A stretch of DNA of 64,000 bases, taken from contig NZ_FWFJ01000010.1 of NCBI RefSeq assembly GCF_900172365.1, positions 50,649 to 114,648 of the forward strand, given 5' to 3'. A model generated the notes under the pieces. The model was not told the DNA's origin and did no database searches. It saw nothing but the letters and a program-made list of their open reading frames with translations. Source of the DNA: Roseovarius gaetbuli (lineage in GTDB: Bacteria > Pseudomonadota > Alphaproteobacteria > Rhodobacterales > Rhodobacteraceae). This document shows positions 50,282 to 59,500 of the stretch, in pieces. How positions within the stretch are numbered: position 1 is the first letter of the stretch; every line of letters starts with the position of its first letter. The position numbers were made by a program, and so were the translations under genes.

Positions 50282-50833
50282 ATGACCGCGCAAGACATGA
50301 AACACCGCATTCTTGAGACCGCCGACGCGATGATCCGAAGCCGGGGCTATAACGGCGTCAGCTTTCGCGAGATCGCCGATGCGGTCGGCGTCAAAAGCGC
50401 CAGCGTGCATTACCATTTCCCAACCAAGGGTGCGCTTGGCGCGGCGGTGGCGCGGCGTTACACGGCGACTTTCATGGCCGCCCTTGGCCCGGTGGAAGAG
50501 GCCCCAAAGAGCGCCACCGCAGCGCAGGACAGGCTGCACGCCCTGGCGCGCGCTTCGTTGGTCGAGGAAAACCTGATGTGTCTGTGTGGCATGCTCGGCG
50601 CCGAAATTGCCGACCTGCCGCCAGAGGTGGTTGCCGAGACGCGTCAGTTCTTCGAGGAAACCATCGGCTGGCTGATCGGCGCCTTTGAACAGGGCGATTG
50701 GGCGGCCAGCCCCGCGGCGCGGCGCAAGCTGGCGCTTGGCACGCTGGCCACATCCGAGGGCGCGCTTATTCTTGCGCGAACCCTTGGCGATATTTCGGTG
50801 TTTGACGACATAGACCTGCCACGACCACAGTAA
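50282..50833 (+). CDS. TetR/AcrR family transcriptional regulator
   Basis: A 183-residue repressor-type protein. The N-terminal helix-turn-helix reads ILETADAMIRSRGYNGVSFREIADAVGVKSASVHYHFPTKGAL, the TetR signature. The C-terminal ligand domain includes LMCLCGMLGAEIADLPPEV, a pattern seen in regulators of quinone or aldehyde-responsive genes. It is divergent from the SDR it probably controls. Confidence 0.94.
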   Translation: MTAQDMKHRILETADAMIRSRGYNGVSFREIADAVGVKSASVHYHFPTKGALGAAVARRYTATFMAALGPVEEAPKSATAAQDRLHALARASLVEENLMCLCGMLGAEIADLPPEVVAETRQFFEETIGWLIGAFEQGDWAASPAARRKLALGTLATSEGALILARTLGDISVFDDIDLPRPQ

Positions 50834-50894
50834 TCGCGATCACAGCGGCGTCTGACCCTCGTTTGGGTCCGATGCGTCCAATTTATCGGAAAAT

Positions 50895-50969
50895 TGGAGC
50901 GGGCGAAGAGATTCGAACTCTCGACATCAACCTTGGCAAGGTTGCGCTCTACCCCTGAGCTACGCCCGC
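50895..50969 (-). tRNA. tRNA-Gly (GCC)
   Basis: Minus strand. Acceptor GCGGGCG/CGCCCGC, discriminator T, encoded CCA. D-arm GCTC-AGGGGTA-GAGC; anticodon arm CAACC TTGCCAA GGTTG with anticodon GCC; T-arm GAGAG TTCGAAT CTCTT. Length 75 nt including CCA. Confidence 0.96.
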
Positions 50970-51191
50970 GTCCTTGGGTGAGGCGTGATTTATAAATTAT
51001 GGCGCTGATCCGCAAGAGGAAAATCACGCCTCTGGCGGATTTTTTTCACAAAACCCAAATAGCGGCCTCTGCGACCTAAGTGGGACCGGCCTGGCCGTCG
51101 GCACGCGCGCGCCGTTTCATGCGCTATGCTAGGCTTGTCGCGCAAGAGAGGCGCGCCCAAGGGGCCAAGCCGACACCACAGGAGGAAACAC

Positions 51192-51518
51192 ATGCCAGTC
51201 TATCTTATTGCACAGGTCAAGGTCACCGATGATGCCTGGGTGCCCGAATATGCCGCCAAGACCCACGAGATCGTGGCGCGTCACGGTGGCAAATACCTGT
51301 CACGCAGCGCCAATATCACCACCCTTGAGGGCACACCGCCGGACACGACGCTGATTGCACTGGTGGAATTCCCAAGCCTTGACGCGGCGAAGGCCTTTGC
51401 CAATGACCCCGACTATGCCCCGCTCGGCAAGGCCCGTCAGGCCGGAAGCGAGGGGCATTTCTGGGTGATCGACGACACCGACGCGGCCGGTGACATCCCC
51501 TATCTTCCCAAGGGCTAA
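51192..51518 (+). CDS. DUF1330 domain protein
   Basis: A 108-residue ferredoxin-like-fold protein from ATG 51192, preceded by CAGGAGGAAA. Family motifs: VYLIAQVKVTDDAWVPEYAA, IVARHGGKYLSRSA and LVEFPSLDAAKAFANDPDYA. DUF1330 proteins are small, dimeric and mostly uncharacterised. It is monocistronic. Confidence 0.92.
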   Translation: MPVYLIAQVKVTDDAWVPEYAAKTHEIVARHGGKYLSRSANITTLEGTPPDTTLIALVEFPSLDAAKAFANDPDYAPLGKARQAGSEGHFWVIDDTDAAGDIPYLPKG

Positions 51519-51549
51519 GAGTAATCCATGCCCGGACCAAAGGCGCATC

Positions 51550-51590
51550 GCGCCACCGGGCAGCGCCTGCCCGTTCCGGCGGGCTGGCGC
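51550..51590. other. Structured non-coding segment in the 51519-51784 gap
   Basis: The 266-bp gap after the DUF1330 gene contains nested inverted repeats: outer GCGCCA (51550-51555) / TGGCGC (51585-51590) and an inner hairpin GGGCAG-CGC-CTGCCC (51558-51572). An 86-codon frame (51528-51788) crosses it but has no RBS or family sequence, so I treat the gap as non-coding. Confidence 0.45.
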
Positions 51591-51784
51591 TTTGGTGAGG
51601 GCTGCGCGGGGTCTGGATGTTGGATGTGCTTGGCCGACATAAAATGCGTTCAAAAGCCGTCAGAGCGCCAACCCACGGGCAGGCACCGTCCGGCACTCAA
51701 CCTCGGCCTTCCTTGGGGGGCTGCCCCATATCCCCCGGCGTCTTGGGGAGAGTTTAAAACGCCGGGAGAGAGACGCGGGCCCGC

Positions 51785-53356
51785 TTAGAGGGCGCCGCGT
51801 GAGAGTTCACCTGCAATGTGCTCGGCCTGCCGGATGGCAAGCGCCACAATGGTCAGGGTCGGGTTTTCCGCCGCCCCGGTGGTGAATTGCGAGCCGTCCG
51901 AGATGAACAGGTTCTCGATATCATGGGTCCGGCCATTGCGGTTGACCACGCCGTCACGCGGGTTCTCGGACATCCGGTTGGTGCCAAGGTTATGCGTCGA
52001 CGGGTAGGGCGGCGTCGGAAAGCTCCGCGTGGCGCCCACGGCATCATAGATCGCCATGCCCTGCTTATAGGCGTGATCGCGCATCGCCCGGTCGTTGGGG
52101 TGATCGGAGTAATGCACATTCGCCACCGGCATGCCGAACTGATCCTTGACGTCATGGTTCAGGGTCACGCGGTTGGTTTCCTGCGGCATGTCCTCGCCGA
52201 CGATCCACATCCCGGCCATGTTCTCGTAAGAATCAAGCGCGGTGGTAAACTCGCGCCCCCAACCGCCCGGATCAAGGAAAGCCGCCATGAACGGCAGGCC
52301 AAGCGACAGGGTCTCAAGCTCATACCCGCCGACAAAGCCGCGCGAGGTGTCATGGCGGGCCTCGTCCTGCATGATGCCGGCCATTGTGGTGCCGCGCCAC
52401 ATCTTCACCGGCTTGTCGAACACACCGTAAACCGAGCCGGTCAAATGCCGCATATAATTGCGCCCCACCTGACCCGAGCTATTGGCAAGCCCGTCGGGAT
52501 ACATCGACGTGGCCGAGTTGAGCAACAGCCGCGGGCTCTCGAACGAGTTGCCGGCCACACAGACGGCGCGCGCCATCTGTTTGTGCTCGACGCCATTCTC
52601 GTCGACATAGATCACGGCGTTGACCTTACCGTCGGGCCCGTGCTCGATGCGCTGCACATGCGCCTTGGCGCGCACCTCAAGATTGCCGGTCGCCTCGCCG
52701 CGCGGGATGTCGGTATAGGCGGCGGACCACTTGGCGCCCCATTTACAGCCCTGAAAGCAAAAACCGGTCTGCTGACAGGCCATGCGATCATCGTTTTCCT
52801 CGCTGTTGATCGCCATGCGCCCGGTGTGGACCTCTTCATAGCCAAGCGCCTTGGCGCCGGCCTCGAACACCTTGTAGTTGTTGCTGCCCGGCAGGCCGGG
52901 AATGCCATTGGTGCGCGTCACACCCAGCTTTTTCTCGGCAAGATCATACCAGGGCGCCATTTCAGCCCCGTCAATCGGCCAGTCCAGCAGGTTTGCGCCC
53001 TGTACCGGGCCATAGGTGGTCTTGGCCTTCCACTCGTGGTCCTGAAAGCGCAGGCTCGCGCCGGCCCAATGGGTGGTGGTGCCGCCGACGGCCTTGACGA
53101 TCCAGGCCGGCAGGCCGGAAAAGTCCTTTGCTACGCGCCAGTCGCCGGATGTGGTGCGCGCATCAAGCCAGGCCAGCTGGCCAAAGCTTTCCCACTCGTC
53201 GTTGACATAATCCTCGGGCAGGTAACGCCCGCCCGCCTCAAGTGCCACAACGCTTACGCCGCGTTGGGCCAATTCGTTTGACAAGACGCCGCCGCCGGCG
53301 CCGGTGCCGATGACAACGATCACGCTGTCGTCACTCAGATCAAAAGGTGCAGCCAT
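51785..53356 (-). CDS. GMC oxidoreductase, membrane-bound sugar/alcohol dehydrogenase type
   Basis: FAD-dependent dehydrogenase of 523 residues, gluconate 2-dehydrogenase/FAD-glucose dehydrogenase catalytic-subunit type. The dinucleotide motif is VIGTGAGGGVLSNEL at the N-terminus and GTTTHWAGASLRF follows. CQQTGFCFQGCKWG resembles the cysteine cluster of the iron-sulfur-containing members. The C-terminal active site is HNLGTNRM and later TGAAENPTLTIVALA. It has no signal peptide and probably rides out with the Tat-exported small subunit encoded 27 nt upstream. Confidence 0.9.
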   Translation of the reverse strand: MAAPFDLSDDSVIVVIGTGAGGGVLSNELAQRGVSVVALEAGGRYLPEDYVNDEWESFGQLAWLDARTTSGDWRVAKDFSGLPAWIVKAVGGTTTHWAGASLRFQDHEWKAKTTYGPVQGANLLDWPIDGAEMAPWYDLAEKKLGVTRTNGIPGLPGSNNYKVFEAGAKALGYEEVHTGRMAINSEENDDRMACQQTGFCFQGCKWGAKWSAAYTDIPRGEATGNLEVRAKAHVQRIEHGPDGKVNAVIYVDENGVEHKQMARAVCVAGNSFESPRLLLNSATSMYPDGLANSSGQVGRNYMRHLTGSVYGVFDKPVKMWRGTTMAGIMQDEARHDTSRGFVGGYELETLSLGLPFMAAFLDPGGWGREFTTALDSYENMAGMWIVGEDMPQETNRVTLNHDVKDQFGMPVANVHYSDHPNDRAMRDHAYKQGMAIYDAVGATRSFPTPPYPSTHNLGTNRMSENPRDGVVNRNGRTHDIENLFISDGSQFTTGAAENPTLTIVALAIRQAEHIAGELSRGAL

Positions 53357-53383
53357 AGGTAATCCTCCTCGGTTGGCTATGGC

Positions 53384-53908
53384 TCAGAGCCAGTTGATGT
53401 CGTCAAAACCGCGGTTGATGTAACCGCCCTTGGAAAAGGACTCGCCCTCATAGCCAAACAGTGGCCAGACCGCCTTTTGGTTATAAAGCCCGGTCACCAG
53501 ACCGCCGCGCACCTGTTGGAAAAAGGCGCTGTCCTCCATAGCGCGCAGGATGTCGACGCGGTCGCGTTCCCAACCGATCGACAGGTAGTCGGCAAAGCCT
53601 TTGCCCGCCGCCGCCGCATTCAGCGCGGCAATGCCAAGCTCAACCGCCGGGGCGGCCTCGGCACTGTCATAGCCCTTGACGGCCACGGCGTAATATTCGT
53701 CGGCCACATGGTCATGCGGATAGATATCGCGCGCCATCTGGATCAGCGTCGCCATGGTTTCAGGCTTGAGCGCGGTGGTCTCAAGCGCCCAGGCCGCATC
53801 GGTGTTGGCGACAAAGCCGGCCCCGACCACGAAAGTGGCCCCTGCGGCCACGGTGCGCGACAACAGCTCGCGCCGCGTCATCCCTTTTCGGGTTTTCACG
53901 TCAGTCAT
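53384..53908 (-). CDS. Gluconate 2-dehydrogenase subunit 3 family protein (Tat-exported)
   Basis: A 174-residue small (gamma) subunit from ATG 53908, with AGGAGAACC upstream; the longer open frame crosses the glyoxalase gene. The Tat signal is MTRRELLSRTVAAGATFVVGA. The body (MARDIYPHDHVADEYYAVAV; GLYNQKAVWPLFGYEGES; GYINRGFDDINWL) is characteristic. It carries the catalytic GMC subunit to the periplasm. No cytochrome subunit gene is next to it. Confidence 0.92.
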   Translation of the reverse strand: MTDVKTRKGMTRRELLSRTVAAGATFVVGAGFVANTDAAWALETTALKPETMATLIQMARDIYPHDHVADEYYAVAVKGYDSAEAAPAVELGIAALNAAAAGKGFADYLSIGWERDRVDILRAMEDSAFFQQVRGGLVTGLYNQKAVWPLFGYEGESFSKGGYINRGFDDINWL

Positions 53909-53960
53909 TGGTTCTCCTCCCAATTGGTCAAAAAAACAGGCGCATGAAAGCGCCCGCAAA

Positions 53961-54356
53961 TTATTTGAAACGTCCGCCCCGCTCGAGCACTTCGATTTCA
54001 TAGCCATCCGGGTCGGCGATGAAAAAGAACTTGCCGACAAGCTTGCCGTCGGGCGCGAATTCGACGATTTTGCGGGGCTCCAAGCCCTCTGCGATAAAGC
54101 GGGCGTGCTCTGCCTCCAGGTCCTCGACCAGAACCGCGAGGTGGCCATAGCCATCGCCAAGGTCATAGGCCTCTGTGCGGCCCTTGTTGATGGTCAGCTC
54201 GACCTCGAACGCGCTTTCGGAATTGGACATGTAGACGAGGGTGAATTTCTCGAAATCAAGCCGGTCCGCGACGTTCAGGCCAAAGGCCTTGCGGTAAAAC
54301 TCGACCGAGCGCGCCTCGTCCAGGACGCGGATCATGCTGTGAATGGCTTTGGCCAT
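53961..54356 (-). CDS. Lactoylglutathione lyase-like VOC protein
   Basis: A 131-residue single-domain glyoxalase. MIRVLDEARSVEFYRKAFGL gives the first strand; FEVELTINKG, GHLAVLVEDLEAEHARF and FFIADPDGYEIEVLERGG hold the expected metal His and Glu residues. Family members convert the glutathione adduct of methylglyoxal to lactoylglutathione, but related domains act on other substrates. It is upstream of the dehydrogenase pair on the same strand (52-nt gap). Confidence 0.85.
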   Translation of the reverse strand: MAKAIHSMIRVLDEARSVEFYRKAFGLNVADRLDFEKFTLVYMSNSESAFEVELTINKGRTEAYDLGDGYGHLAVLVEDLEAEHARFIAEGLEPRKIVEFAPDGKLVGKFFFIADPDGYEIEVLERGGRFK

Positions 54357-54447
54357 TTTCCCCTCCGGATCAGGTGTGTTGGTCCGGAAAGGTTACCAAA
54401 GCTCTGGGGGGGCAGGTAGTAAGCCGCTACTACATGCCCGATTGGGG

Positions 54448-54741
54448 TTATTCCGCAGCGATCTGGCGGCTGTCGGCGTCAAGCCCGCTTTCGCGGTGGA
54501 TAAGACAGGTACAGCGCAAGAGCGAGGTAAAGTTCTTTGGCTCTCCGCGCAACTCAAGCACCTCGGAGTGAAGCCTGGACACAAATGCTGGCGTTGATAG
54601 CCCCTCACTTGCGGCGATTTCATCAAGAATACCCCAGAAAGAATTTTCCAGACGGATGCTGGTGCTTTGACCGTTAAGGCGCATCCGGCGGGTTTCAAGC
54701 GCATAGCGATCCGGGTCTTGCCCGGCAAAAATTCGGCACAT
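54448..54741 (-). CDS. Ribbon-helix-helix domain protein
   Basis: A 97-residue protein from ATG 54741 (MCRIFAGQDPDRYALETRRM). The beta-strand/helix unit RLNGQSTSIRLENSFWGILDEIAASEGLSTPAFVSRLHSE is a ribbon-helix-helix DNA-binding fold of the type found in many alphaproteobacteria. Two cysteines (LLRCTCLIH) lie near the end. It probably acts as a small regulator. It lies 113 nt downstream of the TerC gene. Confidence 0.85.
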   Translation of the reverse strand: MCRIFAGQDPDRYALETRRMRLNGQSTSIRLENSFWGILDEIAASEGLSTPAFVSRLHSEVLELRGEPKNFTSLLRCTCLIHRESGLDADSRQIAAE

Positions 54742-54854
54742 AAGTGGTTCCTCCCTCATCCGCCGGGCGGGTCGCGCCGCGCGGCGGATCTCAGTCCGTG
54801 ACCCATCATTGCCGATTTTTGCGCGTGGGGGAAGAGCGTGGCGCCGGGCGCGTG

Positions 54855-55583
54855 TCAATCCGCGCGCGCCCGCCTGCGTTTCTGGCGCAACAGGTTCAGC
54901 GCCTCGACCCCGCCACCAAACAGCATCGCGGCATAGATAAAGCCACGCTCGACATGAAAATGAAACCCATCCGCCACAAGCGCCATGCCCACCATAAGAA
55001 GAAACGCAAGCGCCAGCATCTTGGTCGAGGGGTGCGCCTCGACAAAGTTGGAAATCGGTGTGGCGGCGATCATCATCACCACGATGGCCACGCAGATCGC
55101 CGCGATCATCACCTCGATATGATCGGCAATCCCCACGGCGGTGATCACGGAATCAATCGAGAACACCAGATCAAGCAGCATGATCTGCACGATCACCGCG
55201 CTCAGGGTGACGCGGGCAAGTGTCGCCTCGCCATGCGCGGGGGCCTCGCCTTCGACCTCGTCAAAGATTTCCGTGCTGGCCTTGTAGATCAGGAACAGCC
55301 CGCCCAGCACCAGGATCACATCGCGCCAGGAGATACCCCAGCCGCGAAGGGTGACGAACGGCTCTGACAGCCCGATCAGCTTCGCGATGAAAAACAACAG
55401 GATGATGCGCAGCAAAAGGGCCCCGCTCAGACCGATCAGGCGCGCCCTTGCGCGGTGCTCCTCGGGCAGCCGCGCGGCGGCGATCGAGATGAAGATCACG
55501 TTGTCGATGCCAAGCACGATTTCAAGCACCGTCAACGTTAGAAACGCGGCCCAGACCGCGGGGTCGGACAAAAGCGTGATCAT
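54855..55583 (-). CDS. TerC family integral membrane protein
   Basis: A 242-residue membrane protein with about seven hydrophobic segments. The conserved acidic motifs EIVLGIDNVIFISI and DLVFSIDSVITAVG are intact; they are thought to bind metal. TerC/Alx proteins are linked to manganese export and metal loading of exported proteins. It lies 16 nt after the phosphodiesterase gene and may be co-transcribed with it. Confidence 0.93.
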   Translation of the reverse strand: MITLLSDPAVWAAFLTLTVLEIVLGIDNVIFISIAAARLPEEHRARARLIGLSGALLLRIILLFFIAKLIGLSEPFVTLRGWGISWRDVILVLGGLFLIYKASTEIFDEVEGEAPAHGEATLARVTLSAVIVQIMLLDLVFSIDSVITAVGIADHIEVMIAAICVAIVVMMIAATPISNFVEAHPSTKMLALAFLLMVGMALVADGFHFHVERGFIYAAMLFGGGVEALNLLRQKRRRARAD

Positions 55584-55599
55584 CTCTGCTGCTCCTCTC

Positions 55600-56400
55600 T
55601 TAGCCGTATAATTCTGGTTTTTGGTCGGGCAGGGTGAAATCCTCGGTATGCACGATCACCCCGTCGCCAGTAAGCAGCAAGATACCATAGGCGCCCGGCT
55701 CGTCGATCGAAAGGCTCGGGTCCTGAAAGCCAAGCGCCATCGGCATCTGGTGGCAGGGGCTCTTGAAGATGCTGACCGGGATGCCGCCCGCCGCGCCCTG
55801 AATGGTGCGGTGGATATGGCCGCTGACGATCTGTACCACGCCGCCATGCGCCACCAGACGCTCGATCAGCTCGGCGCGGTTGTGAAGCCCGATCCAATCC
55901 ATGCCGGAAAACCCGGTGATCATCGGCGGATGATGGGTGAAGACCACGATGCGGCGCTCGCCCGCCGTGGCCAGAGCGTGATCCAGCCAGTCAAGACGAT
56001 GCGCGCACAGATGCCCCGAATGGGTGTCATCGGCCGCCTCGTTGAGGGTATCAAGCAGGATCAGGCGGTAATCGCCAATATCCTGAAAATGCTGCACAAA
56101 GCCCGCCTCGGTGACCGGCACCTGCGGGAAGTCCGCAAGGAACGGCGCGCGCCGGTCGTGATTGCCAAGCATCAGATCCACCGGCAAAGGGCAGCCCGCA
56201 AGCGCCTGTTTCAGGCGGGCATATTCGGCCGGGGCGGCGTTATGCGCAAGATCGCCACAGAGCACGATCCGCTCGGCATCGGGATGGCGCGCGGTTGCAT
56301 GGGCAAGGCCTTGGGTGAAACGCTCGAACGGATCAAGCCCGATGATCTTCTCGCCCTCGGGCAGGATGTGGATATCGGTGAAAACCAGAACTTTATGCAT
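55600..56400 (-). CDS. Metallophosphoesterase (CpdA-like 3',5'-cyclic nucleotide phosphodiesterase)
   Basis: A 266-residue calcineurin-like enzyme. Metal motifs in order: FTDIHILPEGE, LCGDLAHNAAPAEY, MLGNHDRRAPF, VFTHHPPM and VSGHIHRTIQG. This is the CpdA/class III phosphodiesterase set. Activity on cAMP or other phosphodiesters is possible. It lies upstream of TerC in a two-gene unit. Confidence 0.9.
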   Translation of the reverse strand: MHKVLVFTDIHILPEGEKIIGLDPFERFTQGLAHATARHPDAERIVLCGDLAHNAAPAEYARLKQALAGCPLPVDLMLGNHDRRAPFLADFPQVPVTEAGFVQHFQDIGDYRLILLDTLNEAADDTHSGHLCAHRLDWLDHALATAGERRIVVFTHHPPMITGFSGMDWIGLHNRAELIERLVAHGGVVQIVSGHIHRTIQGAAGGIPVSIFKSPCHQMPMALGFQDPSLSIDEPGAYGILLLTGDGVIVHTEDFTLPDQKPELYG

Positions 56401-56525
56401 CCGTCGCGCGCCCCCCGGATCAAAGCAAAGACGCGCGAACCATCGTCGGATTCGCGCGTCTTGAAAAGGCTCTACTTTAAGGCCCCCGCGATGTCGCGAG
56501 GCCGCCTGTCAGGGCGGATGAGCCG

Positions 56526-59500
56526 CTATTCGAACTCGACCAACAGATCCTTGGCGTCGATCTGACCGCCGGGCGTGACATGCACGGCCTTGATGGTCGC
56601 GTCGCGCTCGGCGTGAATGCCGGTTTCCATCTTCATCGCCTCGATGGTCAGCAACAGATCACCCGCCTTGACCGCCTTGCCTGCAACGGCGGCCACGCTG
56701 GCCACCACACCGGGCATTGGTGCGCCGACATGGTTGGGGTTGCCAAGCTCGGCCTTGGGGCGTGCGGCGGTCTGCGCCTTGGCAAGCCGGTTCGGCACCC
56801 GGATCACGCGCGGCTGACCGTTGAGTTCGAAGAACACCTTGACCTCGCCATCGGGCAGGGTGTCGCCCACCGCCTGAAGCCGGATTTCAAGGATCTTGCC
56901 GGGGTCGATCTCGACGCTGATTTCCTCGCCCGCTTCCATGCCGTAAAAGAACGTTCGCGTCGGCAGGGTGCGCACCGGGCCATAGGTCCGATGACGGCCC
57001 ATGTAATCGAGGAACACCTTGGGGTACATCAGGTAGCCATTGAGGTCCTCGTTATCGACCGGTTTGCCCTCAAGCTCTTTGACAAGCTCGGCGCGCGTCG
57101 CCTCAAGGTTGACCGGCGCTAGGTGCTTGCCGGGGCGTTCGGTGTTGGGCTTCTCGTCCTTCAGAACCTTCTTGAGGATGCTGGCCGGAAAGCCGCCCGG
57201 CGGTTGGCCGAGGTTGCCGCGCATCATGTCGATGACGCTGTCGGGAAAGGCCACATCGCTCTCGGGCGCTTCGACCTCGGCGCGGCTCAAGCCTTGGCTG
57301 ACCATCATTAACGCCATGTCGCCAACCACCTTGGACGAGGGCGTCACCTTGACGATATCGCCGAACATCTGGTTCACATCCGCATAGGTGCGCGCCACTT
57401 CGGGCCAGCGTTCCTCAAGCCCGAGGCTGCGGGCCTGCGCCTTGAGGTTGGTGAACTGACCACCGGGCATTTCATGCAGATACACCTCCGAGGCGGGCGC
57501 CTCCAGGCCACTTTCAAAGGCCACGTATTGCGCGCGCACATGGCCCCAGTAATCCGACATCTCGCGGATTTTCTGCGGCGCGATGCCGGTGTCGCGCGCG
57601 GTATGGCGCAGCGCCTCGACGATCGAACCAAGGCAGGGCTGGCTGGTGCCGCCCGAAAACGCATCCATAGCCGCATCGACCGCATCCACCCCGGCCTCTG
57701 ATGCCGCCAGAATGGTGGCCCCGGCAATGCCGCTGGTGTCATGGGTGTGGAAATGCACCGGGATATCAAGCTCATCCTTGAGCGCCTTGACAAGCGCCGT
57801 CGCCGAGGGCGGTTTCAACAGCCCCGCCATATCCTTGAGCCCGAGAATATGCGCGCCTGCGGCCTGCAAATCCTTGGCCATCGAGACATAATACTTGAGG
57901 TCATATTTGGCGCGGTCCGGGTCAAGAATATCGCCCGTGTAACAGATCGCCCCCTCACAGATGCGCCCCGTGTCATTCACCGCATCCATCGCGACGCGCA
58001 TGTTTTCAACCCAGTTCAGGCTGTCGAAGACGCGGAATACGTCAATGCCGGTCTCGGCGGCCTGGCGGACGAATTCCTGCACCACGTTGTCGGGATAATT
58101 GGTATAGCCGACCCCGTTGGAGGCACGCAAAAGCATCTGCGTCAGCACGTTGGGCATCGCGGCGCGCAGATCGCGCAGGCGCTGCCAGGGGCATTCCTGC
58201 AAAAAGCGATAGGCCACGTCAAAGGTCGCCCCGCCCCAGCATTCCACGCTGAACAACTCCGACAGGTTGGCCGCATAGACCGGCGCCGCGCGCAGCATGT
58301 CGATCGAACGCATGCGCGTGGCCAAAAGCGATTGATGCCCGTCGCGCATCGTGGTGTCGGTCAGCAATAGCCGGTCCTGCGCCAGCATCCAGTCGGCCAC
58401 GGCCTTGGGGCCCTTGGCATCGAGCAGGGTCTTGGTGCCCGCCGTCGGCTCGCCAAGGCAGGCGGGCGGGCGCGGCAGCTTGAGGTCGGCCGGTTTCGCG
58501 CGCCCGGTGGTCTCGGGATGCCCGTTCACGGTGATATCCGCGATATAGGTCAGAACCTTGGTGCCCCGGTCCCGCCGCTTGTTGAATTTGAACAGCTCCG
58601 GCGTGGTGTCGATGAACTTGGTCGAATATTCGTTGTTCAGAAACGTCGGATGCTTGAGCAGGTTTTCAACAAAGGCGATGTTGGTGCTTACACCGCGAAT
58701 ACGAAATTCGCGCAGGGCACGGTCCATCCGCGCAATCGCCGCCTCTGGGGTCTGGGCATGCGCCGTGACCTTGACCAGAAGGCTGTCGTAAAACCGCGTG
58801 ATCACCCCGCCCGAATAGGCGGTGCCGCCATCTAGGCGAATGCCCATGCCGGTCGCAGAGCGATAGGCGGTGATGCGGCCATAATCGGGGATAAAGTTAT
58901 TTTGCGGATCTTCCGTGGTGATCCGGGTCTGAAGCGCGTGACCGTTCAGGGTGATGTCATACTGGCTTGCCTTGCGGGTCGCCTCGGTCAGCGTCTTGCC
59001 CTCGGCGATCTTGATCTGGGCCTGTACGATGTCGATGCCGGTCACCTCTTCGGTGACGGTATGTTCGACCTGCACGCGGGGATTGACCTCGATAAAGAAG
59101 AACGCGCCGGTGTCCATATCCATCAGGAATTCGACCGTGCCGGCGCACTCATAGTTCACATGCTTGCAGATGCGATAGCCAAGCTGGCAAATCTCTTCGC
59201 GCTGTGCCTCGCTCAGGTAGGGGGCGGGGGCGCGTTCAACCACCTTTTGGTTGCGCCGCTGAACGGAACAGTCACGCTCGTAGAGGTGGTACATATTGCC
59301 GTGCTTGTCGCCAAGGATTTGAACCTCTACGTGACGTGCGCGCAGGATCATCTTTTCAAGATAGCCCTCGCCATTGCCAAAGGCCGCCTCGGCCTCGCGC
59401 CGTCCCTCAAGCACCTTTTCCTCAAGCTCGTCTGGCCCGTTGATTGGCCGCATGCCACGCCCGCCGCCGCCCCAGCTTGCCTTGAGCATCAACGGATAGC

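Noticed and set aside
41126..50969. Genomic island at the tRNA-Tyr or tRNA-Gly genes
   Set aside because: No integrase, no duplicated tRNA 3' end and the neighbouring genes look like core chromosomal genes.
51528..51788. An 86-codon plus-strand frame after the DUF1330 gene
   Set aside because: No RBS, no family resemblance and it crosses strong inverted repeats; treated as non-coding.
51818..53281. A 487-codon plus-strand frame opposite the GMC oxidoreductase
   Set aside because: Antisense shadow of a motif-complete gene; composition is His/Gly/Arg-rich with no domain.
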